Below are positions 46,825 through 56,479 of a stretch of DNA of 64,000 bases, one piece after another. Origin of the DNA: Erysipelotrichaceae bacterium. GTDB taxonomy: Bacteria > Bacillota_I > Bacilli_A > RFN20 > DUOF01. The first letter of the stretch is position 1; every line of letters begins with the position of its first letter. The stretch is taken from positions 124,001 to 188,000 of the forward strand of contig SVBH01000001.1 in NCBI GenBank assembly GCA_015058985.1, given 5' to 3'. Position numbers and translations under genes: made by a program. Below the pieces are notes generated by a model, which worked only from the letters and a program-made list of their open reading frames with translations, was not told the DNA's origin and searched no databases.

Positions 46825-47086
46825 ATTTGCATACGACTAATAATTTTATAGCAGTTCTTGGTTGACCATCTATTTCAAGTTCAGCAAAAGATGGAACACA
46901 AGATAAATCTTTTCCTGTAGAAGCAACAAAGCCCCTTGCAATCGCTACAGCTTTGATTGCTTGATTTAAAGCCCCTGCACCAATAGCTTGAATTTCAACA
47001 CTTTCTTGATCCTTTAGAACATTAGCTAATGCTCCAGCAACGGAATTTGGATTAGATTTTGATGATACTTTTAAAATTTCTGTCAT
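46823..47086 (-). CDS. spoVS: Stage V sporulation protein S
   Basis: An 87-residue Alba-like protein. The sequence is close to textbook SpoVS: MTEILKVSSKSNPNSVAGAL, then GAGALNQAIKAVAIARGFVA and the end RTAIKLLVV. It is needed for late spore development in B. subtilis and widely kept in spore formers. AGGGAGGG precedes the ATG. It lies 23 bases after ymdB, as in B. subtilis. Confidence 0.95.
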   Translation of the reverse strand: MTEILKVSSKSNPNSVAGALANVLKDQESVEIQAIGAGALNQAIKAVAIARGFVASTGKDLSCVPSFAELEIDGQPRTAIKLLVVCK

Positions 47087-47109
47087 AATATTTCCCTCCT
47101 ATATTCTTT

Positions 47110-47886
47110 TTAAGGATGAATATAAATCCTTTCAATACTCTTTGCTTTACCTGTTTTATCGTCAATATCCATCAATACTGCGCAAAACATATCAGCTCTA
47201 TCGTCGACTTGAAACCTCGTCTTTTGTTCGGTTACAAATCTTTCTAAGACCTCTTTCTTTTCACTTCCAATAACACTATTGTATGAACCACACATTCCTA
47301 CATCAGTAATATATGCCGTTCCACCTTTTAATATTCTTTCATCTGCCGTTTGAATATGAGTATGAGTTCCCAATATAGCACTAACCTTTCCATCAAAAGC
47401 GTAAGCTAAAGCTTGTTTTTCTGCAGTTGCTTCGGCATGAAAATCAACAATATGAATACTAGCTTTATTTTCACTAACTACACTTTCCAATTCTAAGAAA
47501 GCATTATATGGATCGAGTTCATTAATGAAACAGGTTCCTAACAAATTAGTAACTCTTATCAATGTTCCATTAACATCAAATTCTCTAGTTCCTACACCAG
47601 GTTTTTCTTCTTTAATATTTTTAGGTCTAATAATATTATCTTCAGATTCAAATAATGTATTTCCTTCTTTTTTTGCAAAAGCATGATTGCCAGTAGTAAA
47701 GAAATCTACTCCAACATCCATCATTTCTTCATAATGTCTAGGTAATATGCCTTTCCCATGAGATAGATTTTCTCCATTACAAATGACTAACTCAATAGCT
47801 TCTTCTTCTAAAATTTGAGGAAGAAATTTCTTAACAGCATTTCTTCCACCTTTTCCAAAAACATCTCCAATAAATAATATTTTCAT
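47110..47886 (-). CDS. ymdB: YmdB family metallophosphoesterase
   Basis: A 258-aa cyclic-nucleotide phosphodiesterase family protein. Metal-site motifs: FIGDVFGKGGR (Asp near 7), CNGENLSHGKG (Asn/Glu near 37-40), TTGNHAF (Asn/His near 65-67), HIVDFHAEATAEK and GTHTHIQTADE. In B. subtilis YmdB cleaves 2',3'-cyclic nucleotides and controls biofilm versus motility fate. It is followed by spoVS and preceded by rny at 4 bases, the conserved order. Confidence 0.93.
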   Translation of the reverse strand: MKILFIGDVFGKGGRNAVKKFLPQILEEEAIELVICNGENLSHGKGILPRHYEEMMDVGVDFFTTGNHAFAKKEGNTLFESEDNIIRPKNIKEEKPGVGTREFDVNGTLIRVTNLLGTCFINELDPYNAFLELESVVSENKASIHIVDFHAEATAEKQALAYAFDGKVSAILGTHTHIQTADERILKGGTAYITDVGMCGSYNSVIGSEKKEVLERFVTEQKTRFQVDDRADMFCAVLMDIDDKTGKAKSIERIYIHP

Positions 47887-47890
47887 TTAA

Positions 47891-49444
47891 TTACTTAGCA
47901 GTTTCGCTAGCCCTAACCTCTCTAATAACAGTAACTTTAATTTGGCCAGGATAAGTTAACTCATTTTCTATTTTATCTTTAATATCTCTAGCAATTTTAT
48001 AAGAAGCTAAATCATCTACTTTTTCTGGAACTACCATTACTCTAATTTCTCTACCTGCTTGAATAGCAAATGCTTGAGAGACACCTTCAAATCCCTTAGA
48101 GATTTCTTCAAGTTTTTCAACTCTTTTAATATAATTTTCTAAACTTTCACTTCTAGCACCTGGTCTGGCAGCACTTAAAGTATCTGCTGCAGCAACCAAA
48201 TTAGAAATAGCATTGTTTGAAGGCACATCACCATGGTGAGATTGAATAGCGTTAATTACTACATCAGACTCTCCATATTTTTTAGCAAGTCTAACACCAA
48301 TTTCTACGTGGCTTCCCTCAACTTCATAATCAATTGATTTTCCAATATCATGGAATAGCCCTGCTCTTTTAGCAAGAGTTTGATTTAAACCAAGTTCAGC
48401 AGCCATTACTCCACATAAATGGGCAACTTCTTTGCTATGTTGTAAAGCATTTTGACCATAACTAGTACGATATTTTAATTTACCAATACATTCTACTAAT
48501 TCTTTATTTAATTTTGGTAATCCTAATTCAAATAAAGTTTCTTCACCAGTTTTAAGAATTATAGTGTTAATTTCTTGTTTAACTTTTTCTACAATTTCTT
48601 CTATTCTTCCTGGTTGAATTCTTCCGTCTTTAATTAATGCTTCTAAAGATTTAGTAGCAATTTCACGTCTAATTGGATCAAAACAAGAAACTGTAATAAC
48701 TTCTGGAGTATCATCAATAATCAAATCAACTCCTGTTAATTGTTCTATTGTCTTAATATTTCTTCCTTCTCTACCAATGATACGTCCTTTTAATTCATCA
48801 TTTGGTAAAGCAACAGTAGAAACAGTAGATTCGCACACAACCTCTTGCGAGTATTTAGAAATAGCTAAAGAAATAATGTTTCTAGCAGTTTCCTCAGCGG
48901 TATTTCTTGCTTCTTCTTCATGATTTTTGATATAAGCAGCTACTTCTTGTGAAATTTTTGCTTCAACTCTTTTAAACAATTCTGCCTTTGCTTCAGCAGT
49001 AGACATAGAACTAACTTGTTCTAATTCTTTTATGATTAAATCTGTTTTTTTATCTAATTCTTCCTCTTTTTTGTCTATATCAGCTAATTTTTTTGTCAAT
49101 TGTTCATTTTTTAATTCCAAATTTTCTTCTTTTGCTTGCAAAGTAATATCACGTCTATCAATACTTTGTTCCCTTTGAAGTAATTTATTTTCTGCTTCAG
49201 CAATTTCTTTTTTCATTTCTTTGATTTCTTTTTCTGCTTCAGCTTTCATTTCATAAACAATTGTTTTTGCGTCTAATTGGGCACTTCTAGTAATTTGTTC
49301 TGCTTTAATTTCAGCATCTTTAACGACTCTTTTAACTTTATTTTGTGCATTCTTTAAACCAAAAGCTGGCACAAATTTAAGTAATAAATAACCAATGACG
49401 CCACCCACTAATAGTCCGACAATAAGGAAAATTGCTTCTTTCAT
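47891..49444 (-). CDS. rny: Ribonuclease Y
   Basis: A 517-aa endoribonuclease that starts bulk mRNA decay at the membrane. Order: N-terminal membrane anchor ([20 protein letters not shown]), a coiled coil of about 120 residues rich in Glu/Lys, a KH domain ([21 protein letters not shown]) and an HD domain with [19 protein letters not shown], then [16 protein letters not shown]. Full length. It sits between recA and ymdB. ymcA, whose product guides RNase Y in B. subtilis, lies downstream. Confidence 0.96.
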   Translation of the reverse strand: MKEAIFLIVGLLVGGVIGYLLLKFVPAFGLKNAQNKVKRVVKDAEIKAEQITRSAQLDAKTIVYEMKAEAEKEIKEMKKEIAEAENKLLQREQSIDRRDITLQAKEENLELKNEQLTKKLADIDKKEEELDKKTDLIIKELEQVSSMSTAEAKAELFKRVEAKISQEVAAYIKNHEEEARNTAEETARNIISLAISKYSQEVVCESTVSTVALPNDELKGRIIGREGRNIKTIEQLTGVDLIIDDTPEVITVSCFDPIRREIATKSLEALIKDGRIQPGRIEEIVEKVKQEINTIILKTGEETLFELGLPKLNKELVECIGKLKYRTSYGQNALQHSKEVAHLCGVMAAELGLNQTLAKRAGLFHDIGKSIDYEVEGSHVEIGVRLAKKYGESDVVINAIQSHHGDVPSNNAISNLVAAADTLSAARPGARSESLENYIKRVEKLEEISKGFEGVSQAFAIQAGREIRVMVVPEKVDDLASYKIARDIKDKIENELTYPGQIKVTVIREVRASETAK

Positions 49445-49472
49445 ACTTTTCCTCTCCTATCTATATAAAACA

Positions 49473-50471
49473 CTATTTTAGTGCTAAACGTTCTCTAACT
49501 TTATTAATAATATCTTCTTTCTCTTTTTGATTATTTTTTAACCATTGTTTAGCTGCCTCTCTACCTTGAGCAATCTTTACACCATCATACTCATACCAAG
49601 AGCCAGATTTTCTAACAATATCAAACTCACTTGCTAAGTCAATAATTTCTCCTTCTTTAGAAATACCTTGACCATAAATAATATCTACTGATGCAACCTT
49701 GAATGGTGGAGCAACTTTATTTTTAACAATCTTTATATTAACAGCATTCCCCATTAGTTCATTATTAATCTTAATTGCTTCACCTTTTCTAATTTCTAAT
49801 CTAACAGAAGAATAGAATTTTAAAGCCCTACCTCCAGTAGTTGTTTCAGGATTTCCATAAAATACCCCTACTTTTTCTCTCAATTGATTAATAAAAATAA
49901 TTGTACATTCTTTTTTATTTAAAGCTCCCGCTAATTTTCTTAATGCTTTAGACATAAGTCTTGCTTGAACTCCAACAGTTTGATCAGACATTTCTCCATC
50001 TAATTCAACTTGTGGAACTAAAGCAGCAACAGAGTCTACAACAATTAAATCTACAGCATCGCTCTTGATAAGTATTTCAGCAATTTCCATTGCTTGTTCA
50101 CCTGAATCAGGTTGAGACAAAATAAGTTCATCAATATTAACTCCTAAGTTTTTAGCATAAGTAGGGTCAATTGCATGTTCAGCATCTATGAAAGCTGCTT
50201 TACCACCCTTTCTTTGTACTTCTGCTATAGCATGTAGAGCAAATGTTGTTTTACCACTAGACTCAGGACCATAAATTTCAATAATTCTTCCTTTTGGATA
50301 TCCTCCAATTCCTAAAGCTTTATCTAAAACTAAAGAACCAGATGAAATAGCATCAACTGTAACAGAAGCTCTTTCACCTAATTTCATAATAGATCCTTGG
50401 CCATATTGCTTTTGGATCATTTTTAATGCTTCTTGTAATGCAACATCCTTATCATTCTTTTTTTCAGCCAT
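49473..50471 (-). CDS. recA: Recombinase RecA
   Basis: A 332-aa protein. Walker A is GPESSGKT (68-75), with [10 protein letters not shown] and [11 protein letters not shown] (Walker B) following. The L1/L2 region reads [22 protein letters not shown] and [22 protein letters not shown]. The C-terminal acidic tail is short and basic instead ([19 protein letters not shown]). It makes the strand-exchange filament and triggers SOS. It follows pgsA at 9 bases. No LexA/SOS box was seen in the short gap. Confidence 0.97.
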   Translation of the reverse strand: MAEKKNDKDVALQEALKMIQKQYGQGSIMKLGERASVTVDAISSGSLVLDKALGIGGYPKGRIIEIYGPESSGKTTFALHAIAEVQRKGGKAAFIDAEHAIDPTYAKNLGVNIDELILSQPDSGEQAMEIAEILIKSDAVDLIVVDSVAALVPQVELDGEMSDQTVGVQARLMSKALRKLAGALNKKECTIIFINQLREKVGVFYGNPETTTGGRALKFYSSVRLEIRKGEAIKINNELMGNAVNIKIVKNKVAPPFKVASVDIIYGQGISKEGEIIDLASEFDIVRKSGSWYEYDGVKIAQGREAAKQWLKNNQKEKEDIINKVRERLALK

Positions 50472-50480
50472 ATTTTTCTC

Positions 50481-51050
50481 CTATCTTATTCCTTCAAGAA
50501 CAATTTTTCTACTCTTCCAGAAATAATCAATGCCTGATAACAAAGAAACTCCAGCTGCGATCCAAGCTAAAACATAACCCACTTCAATATATTTCACTGG
50601 GATAAAGAAAATAGTTCCTAATGCTACAATTTGCATAACAGTTTTTAATTTTCCCCAGATGGAAGCTGCAATAACTTGTTTCTTTTCAACAGCAATCATT
50701 CTAATTGCATCAACAATAATATCTCTGACAACCATTATTATCGTAATAATTGCAGATAACCTAATAGATGGGAAAACTCCGGCAGTAAATAGAATAAAAG
50801 TTGAATTTATTAAGACTTTATCAGCTATTGGATCTAAAAACTTACCAAATGTTGTAACCATATTTCTACTTCTAGCAATATGTCCATCTAAAAAATCAGT
50901 CAACGCTGCTACTAAAAATATTCCCCCAGCAACCATCTTAGCCCAGCCATAACCTGCCAAAGACTCATTGCCACTACATACTAGAACTAGCACTAGCATA
51001 GCCACTACAAAGAATAATCTAGATATCGTAATTTTGTTTGCTAAATTCAT
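50481..51050 (-). CDS. pgsA: CDP-diacylglycerol-glycerol-3-phosphate 3-phosphatidyltransferase
   Basis: A 189-aa integral membrane enzyme for the committed step of phosphatidylglycerol synthesis. The CDP-alcohol phosphotransferase motif is present: DFLDGHIARSRNMVTTFGKF and LDPIADK (DG-x2-AR-x8-G-x3-D-x3-D). The N-terminus MNLANKITISRLFFV is typical, with about five membrane segments. It stands before recA, as in B. subtilis (cinA, usually between them, is absent). Confidence 0.94.
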   Translation of the reverse strand: MNLANKITISRLFFVVAMLVLVLVCSGNESLAGYGWAKMVAGGIFLVAALTDFLDGHIARSRNMVTTFGKFLDPIADKVLINSTFILFTAGVFPSIRLSAIITIIMVVRDIIVDAIRMIAVEKKQVIAASIWGKLKTVMQIVALGTIFFIPVKYIEVGYVLAWIAAGVSLLSGIDYFWKSRKIVLEGIR

Positions 51051-51128
51051 AATATTTGTTTCCTCCCTAAATTACCATTATTTTACCATAACAAAAAACA
51101 AATATCACTCAATTTATTATAAAATAAT

Positions 51129-51153
51129 AAAAGGGATATCAACTATCCCTTTT
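51129..51153 (-). terminator. Hairpin after the 296-aa coiled-coil gene
   Basis: On the minus strand AAAAGGGATA, loop GTTGA, TATCCCTTTT followed by a mixed A/T run; a weaker terminator that contains the stop codon. Confidence 0.6.
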
Positions 51154-52033
51154 TCTTATTACATTTTTCTATATTAATTTTTTTGAATTTTTCTGATAAA
51201 TCATTAAACCCTTCATCTTCACAAATATCAACATAAAAACTTTTTTTGATATCATTTGGTAATGTACTTTGTTTTATTTCCTTTAACTGAGAACATAGAT
51301 CTAATAATTTTTCAATTTCATCAGACTCAATTTCCATTAAACTATATTCATAAATTACTTTGTCAAACTCTTCTTTTACCATTGCTCTTTTTATTTTATC
51401 AGCAATTTTTTGTTTCAAAAAAGAAGGATTACATTCCATTAATTTCTTTTCTGATTTTTTGATATAACTTTCAATCTTTTTTTGATAATCCTTAACTTCA
51501 TCATAATAATCACGAATAGATATCATACAATTTCCTTGGTATTTAAATAATTTCTTAGTCAAAAAGATAATATGATTATTTGCAGTTTCATATTTTCTAT
51601 TACTAATTAAACTATCAATATGTTCAAATTCTGCATCAATATGAGTATATAAATTTTCAACATACGCATCAAATTTAATTTTTTCTGCTTTTCTATTAAA
51701 GTCTGATTTACATGAAAGTTCTTCATATTTATCACACACTTTAATTAATTCTTCATATAAATTATCAGGATTATTTTTTGCTACATTTTCTAGGTCGTTA
51801 ACAAATAGAAGAACTTTGTTAGCAAGTTCATGAACCTCAACTCTACCTTGCAAAACCTCATCGACAACTTTTTTTGCTTCCTGAAATTTTTCTTCCCTTA
51901 TATAATCAAAAGCTAATAACAATCTTTCACAAGACCATCTAACTTCACTTCTACCTTCAGGGCCTAAATAAGCATTCTTGGGAGTCCATTTACTATATTT
52001 GCTTTCCATTCCTAAGATTTCTATATAAAACAT
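51143..52033 (-). CDS. Helical/coiled-coil protein, 296 aa, unknown
   Basis: The ATG at 52033 is used because GGAAGTG is 6 bases before it; ATG 52039 would overlap that site. No family recognised. It opens FYIEILGMESKYSKWTPKNA, followed by about 270 residues of Lys/Glu-rich helices arranged in pairs of about 35-45 residues, which gives a TPR-like or spectrin-like look without a clear TPR signature. No membrane segment. It lies just downstream of rnpB, in its own transcript. Confidence 0.6.
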   Translation of the reverse strand: MFYIEILGMESKYSKWTPKNAYLGPEGRSEVRWSCERLLLAFDYIREEKFQEAKKVVDEVLQGRVEVHELANKVLLFVNDLENVAKNNPDNLYEELIKVCDKYEELSCKSDFNRKAEKIKFDAYVENLYTHIDAEFEHIDSLISNRKYETANNHIIFLTKKLFKYQGNCMISIRDYYDEVKDYQKKIESYIKKSEKKLMECNPSFLKQKIADKIKRAMVKEEFDKVIYEYSLMEIESDEIEKLLDLCSQLKEIKQSTLPNDIKKSFYVDICEDEGFNDLSEKFKKINIEKCNKKKG

Positions 52034-52108
52034 TTTCATCACTTCCAAGAAAAATTTACTAAAAACAGGGATTAAATACTACCTTTACATTAATGTTTGT
52101 TGATAAAT

Positions 52109-52131
52109 AAAAAAATCAGGTTTCCCTGATT
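52109..52131 (-). terminator. Terminator of rnpB
   Basis: On the minus strand ATCAGG, loop GAAA, CCTGAT, then seven T. Confidence 0.8.
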
Positions 52132-52134
52132 ATA

Positions 52135-52476
52135 TTGAGTTTCAGTCCTATAAGCCATGTTCTGTATTAGACAATCATTTATCTATGCTTTCGCATCCGT
52201 TATTTGATTCATTTATCAAACAACAATTCCCCTACCAAATTTGGGTTTCTCGCTTGTGAGGTTTACCAACGTTCCACTCTAAATATTTCTATTTAGCATC
52301 GTCTCTGTGGCACTTTTATAGGATTCCACCATATCAATTGACTTAGGTTTCTATCCAGCTGTCAGGTACTCAGCCTGCCTAACCTTATTTTTTCGATTAG
52401 CACAATCACTACCAACATCTCAGTTGGTGCGAGCATGGACTTTCCTCTACTTTCGTAGCGATTGTCAGAACTGAAT
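52135..52476 (-). ncRNA. rnpB: RNase P RNA (bacterial type B)
   Basis: The RNA subunit that matures tRNA 5' ends. On the minus strand the 5' part has AGAGGAAAGTCCATGCTCGC, the universal P4/CR-I segment, and the 3' part ACAGAACATGGCTTATAG, the matching P4/CR-V. The two ends pair as helix P1 (TTCAGTTCT with AGGACTGAA). The overall length of about 340 nt and the layout near the start fit Bacillus (type B) RNA. It lies between the GpsB-like gene and a terminator, the same neighbour as in B. subtilis (ypsB-rnpB). End positions are good to a few bases. Confidence 0.93.
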
Positions 52477-52482
52477 TGTAAA

Positions 52483-52854
52483 CTATTTTGCTGCTGCAGC
52501 TTTAGCTTTCTTCTCTTTTTGTTCGAAATTGTATACTTGTTGTTCTAACTCAGAAATTCTCTTTAATAAGTCAATATTTCCCATATTAGCACCACCAGTA
52601 GCATTTCGATATTCACCTAATTTACTATTAAGTGTTTCCACTTCTAATTCTAAATCAGTAATTTTATTACGAAGAACGCTGTTAGTTTTTTGAAGCATTT
52701 TAAATTGATTAGATAAATCTTCATATGTTTTATAATCTTCGATAATTAAATCTAAATAACTATCAACTTCTAAAGCATCGTATCCCTTAGGTTTAATCTT
52801 AAATTCCTTATCTAAAACATCTGAAGAATTAAGTTTAGTTTTTATTGTAGTCAT
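52483..52854 (-). CDS. gpsB: GpsB/DivIVA-family cell-division protein
   Basis: A 123-residue protein. The N-terminal lipid-binding/coiled-coil start is clear: DVLDKEFKIKPKGYDALEVD and SYLDLIIEDYKTYEDLS, the DivIVA domain with its F-K...GY-x2-x2-VD turn. A second coiled coil (about 55-115) ends in a Lys/Ala-rich tail. GpsB shuttles penicillin-binding protein 1 between septum and side wall; the ponA gene lies 700 bases away. Its stop is only a few bases before the start of rnpB. Confidence 0.85.
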   Translation of the reverse strand: MTTIKTKLNSSDVLDKEFKIKPKGYDALEVDSYLDLIIEDYKTYEDLSNQFKMLQKTNSVLRNKITDLELEVETLNSKLGEYRNATGGANMGNIDLLKRISELEQQVYNFEQKEKKAKAAAAK

Positions 52855-52927
52855 CTAACATAATCCTCCTGTCTTTTACATTATGATTAATTTTTTAAAT
52901 ATTTACAATAGTAAATAATAAAAAAAA

Positions 52928-52957
52928 TTGTTATTTGTGGTAAAAATTCGTTATAAT
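52928..52957 (+). promoter_or_regulatory. Promoter of recU-ponA
   Basis: TTGTTA (52928-52933), 18 bases, TATAAT (52952-52957), about 47 bases before the recU ATG. Confidence 0.5.
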
Positions 52958-53003
52958 TTTAATAGTCAAGGGCAAACTACTATAGAAAGTTAGGGTGTAT
53001 ATT

Positions 53004-53573
53004 ATGGTAAATTATCCAAATGGAAAGAAAACATACAATAAGCCTCTAATTAGTTCAGGAAACAGAGGAATGGACTTAGAGGAATCTATTAACATTACTA
53101 ACGAATATTATCGTAACAATAACATCGCCATAATATATAAAAAACCCACTCCAATTAAATTAGTTAAAATGGATTATGAAAAAGCAAAAATAGTAGAGGC
53201 CTACTTTCAACAACCAAGCACAACTGATTACAATGGAGTATACAAAGGATATTATATAGATTTTGAAGCAAAAGAAACGAACAACGCAACATCTTTCCCA
53301 TTAGCAAATATCCATGCGCATCAAATTGAACATTTAAAAAGTGTTTTAGAACACAAAGGAATTGCTTTTATTATCGTAAGTTTTCGAAAAAAAGAAGAAG
53401 TTTATGTTTTACCAGCACAAATAGTAATTCAATTTTATGAAGCTGGAGCTCGCAAATCCATACCTTATCAAACATTTGTAGAACAAGGTTTTAAAATAAA
53501 AGAAGGATATGCACTTCGTTTAGATTATCTAAAAATAATCGATGAAAACTTTATTAAAAATTTTAATAAATAG
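53004..53573 (+). CDS. recU: Holliday junction resolvase RecU
   Basis: A 189-aa protein from the ATG at 53004; GGGTG lies 6 bases upstream, and the GTG at 52995 lies in that site. The RecU motifs are in order: GNRGMDLEESINITNEYY (Glu), PTPIKLVKMDY, TTDYNGVYKGYYIDFEAKET (catalytic Asp and Glu-x-Lys) and FPLANIHAHQIEHL. RecU cuts four-way junctions and helps RuvAB in Firmicutes. It overlaps ponA by 32 bases, a conserved pair. Confidence 0.94.
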   Translation: MVNYPNGKKTYNKPLISSGNRGMDLEESINITNEYYRNNNIAIIYKKPTPIKLVKMDYEKAKIVEAYFQQPSTTDYNGVYKGYYIDFEAKETNNATSFPLANIHAHQIEHLKSVLEHKGIAFIIVSFRKKEEVYVLPAQIVIQFYEAGARKSIPYQTFVEQGFKIKEGYALRLDYLKIIDENFIKNFNK

Positions 53574-55869
53574 TATATGTATATTCGTAGTATTAACTTT
53601 CACTTTATCAGGATATTACATCTTTAAATTAGCAAAGGACACAACATACGCTAATGTTGAAGATATTATTCATATACCAAGCAGCATCGTCTTAGATTCA
53701 AATAATCAAATAATCAAAACATTAAGCAAAGAAGAAAAAGAAGAAATTGAATATTCAGATTTGCCTGATGTTTTTATTAACGCGCTTATAAGCGCAGAAG
53801 ATTCAAAATTTTTTATCCATGATGGAATAGACCCAGCAAGAGTTATCTCCTCTACTATCAACAATTTAAAAGAACAGCAAATAGTTCAAGGAGCATCAAC
53901 TCTTACTCAACAATTAGTCAAAAACCTTTATCTAACAAACGAAAAATCACTGGAAAGAAAAATAAAAGAGGCACTAATCGCTTACGATATAGAACAAAAA
54001 ATGACAAAAGAAGAAATATTAACTACTTACGTAAACAGAATTTATTTTGATAACACGACAATTGGAGTTAATAACGCTTCCTACAAATTTTTTGATAAAC
54101 CAATAAATCAAGTAACTTTACCCGAAGCTGCATTACTAGCAGGAATTGTAAACGCTCCTTCTTTGTACAATCCCATAAAAAATCCAGAAGCTGCTAACAA
54201 TAGAAAAAACACGGTTTTGCAACTAATGTATCATCATGGATATATCAACCAAGAACAACTGCTAGCAGCTAAAAATATTCATGTTTCAAATTTACTTGTG
54301 AATTCTAACAAAATTGAAATCACCTATGATTATCAAGCATATTTAGATGTAGTCTATAGCCAAGTAAAAGAATTAACAGGCCTAGATCCTTTTATAACTC
54401 CTATGAAAATCTCCACATACATGAATTCTCCTTTACAAAAACTGATTGATACTATCCAAAAAGGAGAAGATAGTATCATTAAATTTAATGATGAAAATCA
54501 ACAAATAGCTGGTGCAATCATTGAAAATAACACAGGACATGTAATAGGAATAATAGGAGGTAGGAACTATCATGGACAAAGAATTTTTAATCGCGCTTAC
54601 AATATGAGAAAACAACCAGCTTCAACAATCAAGCCCATTCTTTCTTATGCCTTAGCAATTGAACATCTTGATTATTCTAGTCAAGAAGCACTTTTAGACA
54701 TTCAATATTCATATCCTAATTCTAATACTATTGTAAACAACGCAGATCACATTAATATGGGACAAATCACAATAGAAGAAGCACTAGGATATTCTAGAAA
54801 TACTACTGCACTTATAACACTAGAAAAAGTCATCGAGGAAATTGGATTAAAAAACGTAACTTCCTACCTTGAAAAATTGAATTTATTAGATGCAGAATTT
54901 AACTATGCATATGGATTAGGAGCTTTCCAAACAGGGGTTTCTCCTTTCAATATGGCAGCATCTTATTCAATGTTAGCATCATCAGGAGTTTATAATGAAC
55001 CCTTAACTATTTCTAAAATAGAGTTATTAGACGATTCAAAAAAAATATACACTTTTGAAAAGAAAGGAACACAAATTATAAGTTCAGAAACCTCATTTAT
55101 AATTAGCAATGTTTTAGAAAATGTAGTAAACAACAACTACTGGGGAATTGGAGAAGTATCCATTCCTAATGTCTCAATTGCAGCTAAAACAGGAACATCA
55201 AGTTTTGATTCCAATACGATTAAAAAATATAACTTACCTTCTAATGCTAGTAAAGATATTTGGCTAAATGGATATTCTCCATCTTACACAATTTCAATCT
55301 GGACAGGATTTGATCAAGATAATGAAACAAATTATTTTAATGCCTCTGGAGATTCTAGAACTAAAATAGCTAAACAGTTATTTTTGAGGATTATGAAGTT
55401 CATCAATTCTAGCAATGATCGATTTATAATTCCAGAAGGGATAGCTAAAGTTCACATCATCAAAGGAAGCCCTAATTTACTTCCTGATGAATATACTCCA
55501 CCAAATATGATCGTCGAGTCTTATTATAAAAACCAAAACATTCCCACCAATACTATCACACCAAAAGATTTGTCATATTTAAATGATTTACAAATTACAA
55601 TTGAAGGATTCTTACTAAATATTGAAAATATCAATACAAAAGAAAAAAATCGCCTATTTTCTTATGAAAAAATATATGGCGACATAGAATATGTAATAAG
55701 AATAACGTTACCAGATAACGAAGAATATGAAATTATTTTAAATGAATCAACATATTCTTTTCCTCTTTTTGACAAAGGAAACTATTCAATAAGTTATTAT
55801 GCTAAATATAGTAAATTAGATACTTTTACTTCAAACATCAAAACATCTAACTTTTATTATGATTTTTAG
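53542..55869 (+). CDS. ponA: Bifunctional penicillin-binding protein 1A (class A PBP)
   Basis: A 775-aa protein. A short cytoplasmic start is followed by one span (about 7-30). The GT51 transglycosylase domain has SAEDSKFFIHDGID (Glu86), QGASTLTQQLVKN and RKIKEALIAYDIE. The transpeptidase has STIK (361-364, nucleophile Ser361), SRNT (near 425) and KTGTSS (near 548). A C-terminal beta-rich region of about 150 residues, perhaps Fn3-like, follows. The ATG at 53542 lies within recU and has no clear ribosome site, so translation is probably coupled. The end overlaps nth on the other strand by 23 bases. Confidence 0.93.
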   Translation: MKTLLKILINSICIFVVLTFTLSGYYIFKLAKDTTYANVEDIIHIPSSIVLDSNNQIIKTLSKEEKEEIEYSDLPDVFINALISAEDSKFFIHDGIDPARVISSTINNLKEQQIVQGASTLTQQLVKNLYLTNEKSLERKIKEALIAYDIEQKMTKEEILTTYVNRIYFDNTTIGVNNASYKFFDKPINQVTLPEAALLAGIVNAPSLYNPIKNPEAANNRKNTVLQLMYHHGYINQEQLLAAKNIHVSNLLVNSNKIEITYDYQAYLDVVYSQVKELTGLDPFITPMKISTYMNSPLQKLIDTIQKGEDSIIKFNDENQQIAGAIIENNTGHVIGIIGGRNYHGQRIFNRAYNMRKQPASTIKPILSYALAIEHLDYSSQEALLDIQYSYPNSNTIVNNADHINMGQITIEEALGYSRNTTALITLEKVIEEIGLKNVTSYLEKLNLLDAEFNYAYGLGAFQTGVSPFNMAASYSMLASSGVYNEPLTISKIELLDDSKKIYTFEKKGTQIISSETSFIISNVLENVVNNNYWGIGEVSIPNVSIAAKTGTSSFDSNTIKKYNLPSNASKDIWLNGYSPSYTISIWTGFDQDNETNYFNASGDSRTKIAKQLFLRIMKFINSSNDRFIIPEGIAKVHIIKGSPNLLPDEYTPPNMIVESYYKNQNIPTNTITPKDLSYLNDLQITIEGFLLNIENINTKEKNRLFSYEKIYGDIEYVIRITLPDNEEYEIILNESTYSFPLFDKGNYSISYYAKYSKLDTFTSNIKTSNFYYDF

Positions 55870-56479
55870 TACAAAATTTTTTTAAACGACACTTTTCGCA
55901 TTTAGGATTTCTCGCTAAACACACTTGACGACCAAAGAAGATCATTTGATGATGTAATCTAATCCAATGTTCTTCATCAAAAAAAGATTTTAGAAATTTT
56001 TCTGTTTCTAAAACAGAACAATCCTCTGAAACTAGACCTAATCTTTTAGAAATTCTATGAACATGTGTATCAACAGGAAAAGCAGGAATTTTATATCCTT
56101 CAGCCAAAATAACTTCAGTAGTTTTATTACCTACTCCAGGTAAAGTTAATAAATCATCTTTCAAAGTAGGAACGATACCATTATATTTAGTTAAAATAAT
56201 TTCAGACAATTTGATTAAGTTATTCGTTTTAATTTTAGAAAGGCCTAAAGGAAATAAGAAGGGTTCAATCTCTTCTTTTTTTGCATTTGCTATTGACTCA
56301 ATCGTAGGAAAAGTAGAAAAAAGGGATGCTGTAACCTTATTTACCTTAGCATCTGTTGTTTGAGCAGAAAGCATAACCGCTACAAGCAACTCATAAATGC
56401 TTCTGTAATTTAAAGCACACTTAGCATCCTTAAAATCTTGATTTAAAACTTCAATTATTTCAATTGCTTTATCAGTCAT
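55847..56479 (-). CDS. nth: Endonuclease III (DNA glycosylase/AP lyase)
   Basis: A 210-aa protein from the ATG at 56479 in a TAATG overlap with dnaD. It removes oxidised pyrimidines. The helix-hairpin-helix is LLTLPGVGNKTTEVILAEGY, with catalytic Lys near 117, then PVDTHVHRISKRLGL with catalytic Asp near 135. Four Cys at the end (CLARNPKCEKCRLKKFC, C-x6-C-x2-C-x5-C) bind the [4Fe-4S] cluster. Order dnaD-nth next to ponA-recU matches B. subtilis. Confidence 0.95.
   Translation of the reverse strand: MTDKAIEIIEVLNQDFKDAKCALNYRSIYELLVAVMLSAQTTDAKVNKVTASLFSTFPTIESIANAKKEEIEPFLFPLGLSKIKTNNLIKLSEIILTKYNGIVPTLKDDLLTLPGVGNKTTEVILAEGYKIPAFPVDTHVHRISKRLGLVSEDCSVLETEKFLKSFFDEEHWIRLHHQMIFFGRQVCLARNPKCEKCRLKKFCTKNHNKS

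Noticed and set aside
50400-50480. SOS box near recA
   Set aside because: No CGAAC-N4-GTTCG-type site could be seen in the short gap or upstream of pgsA.
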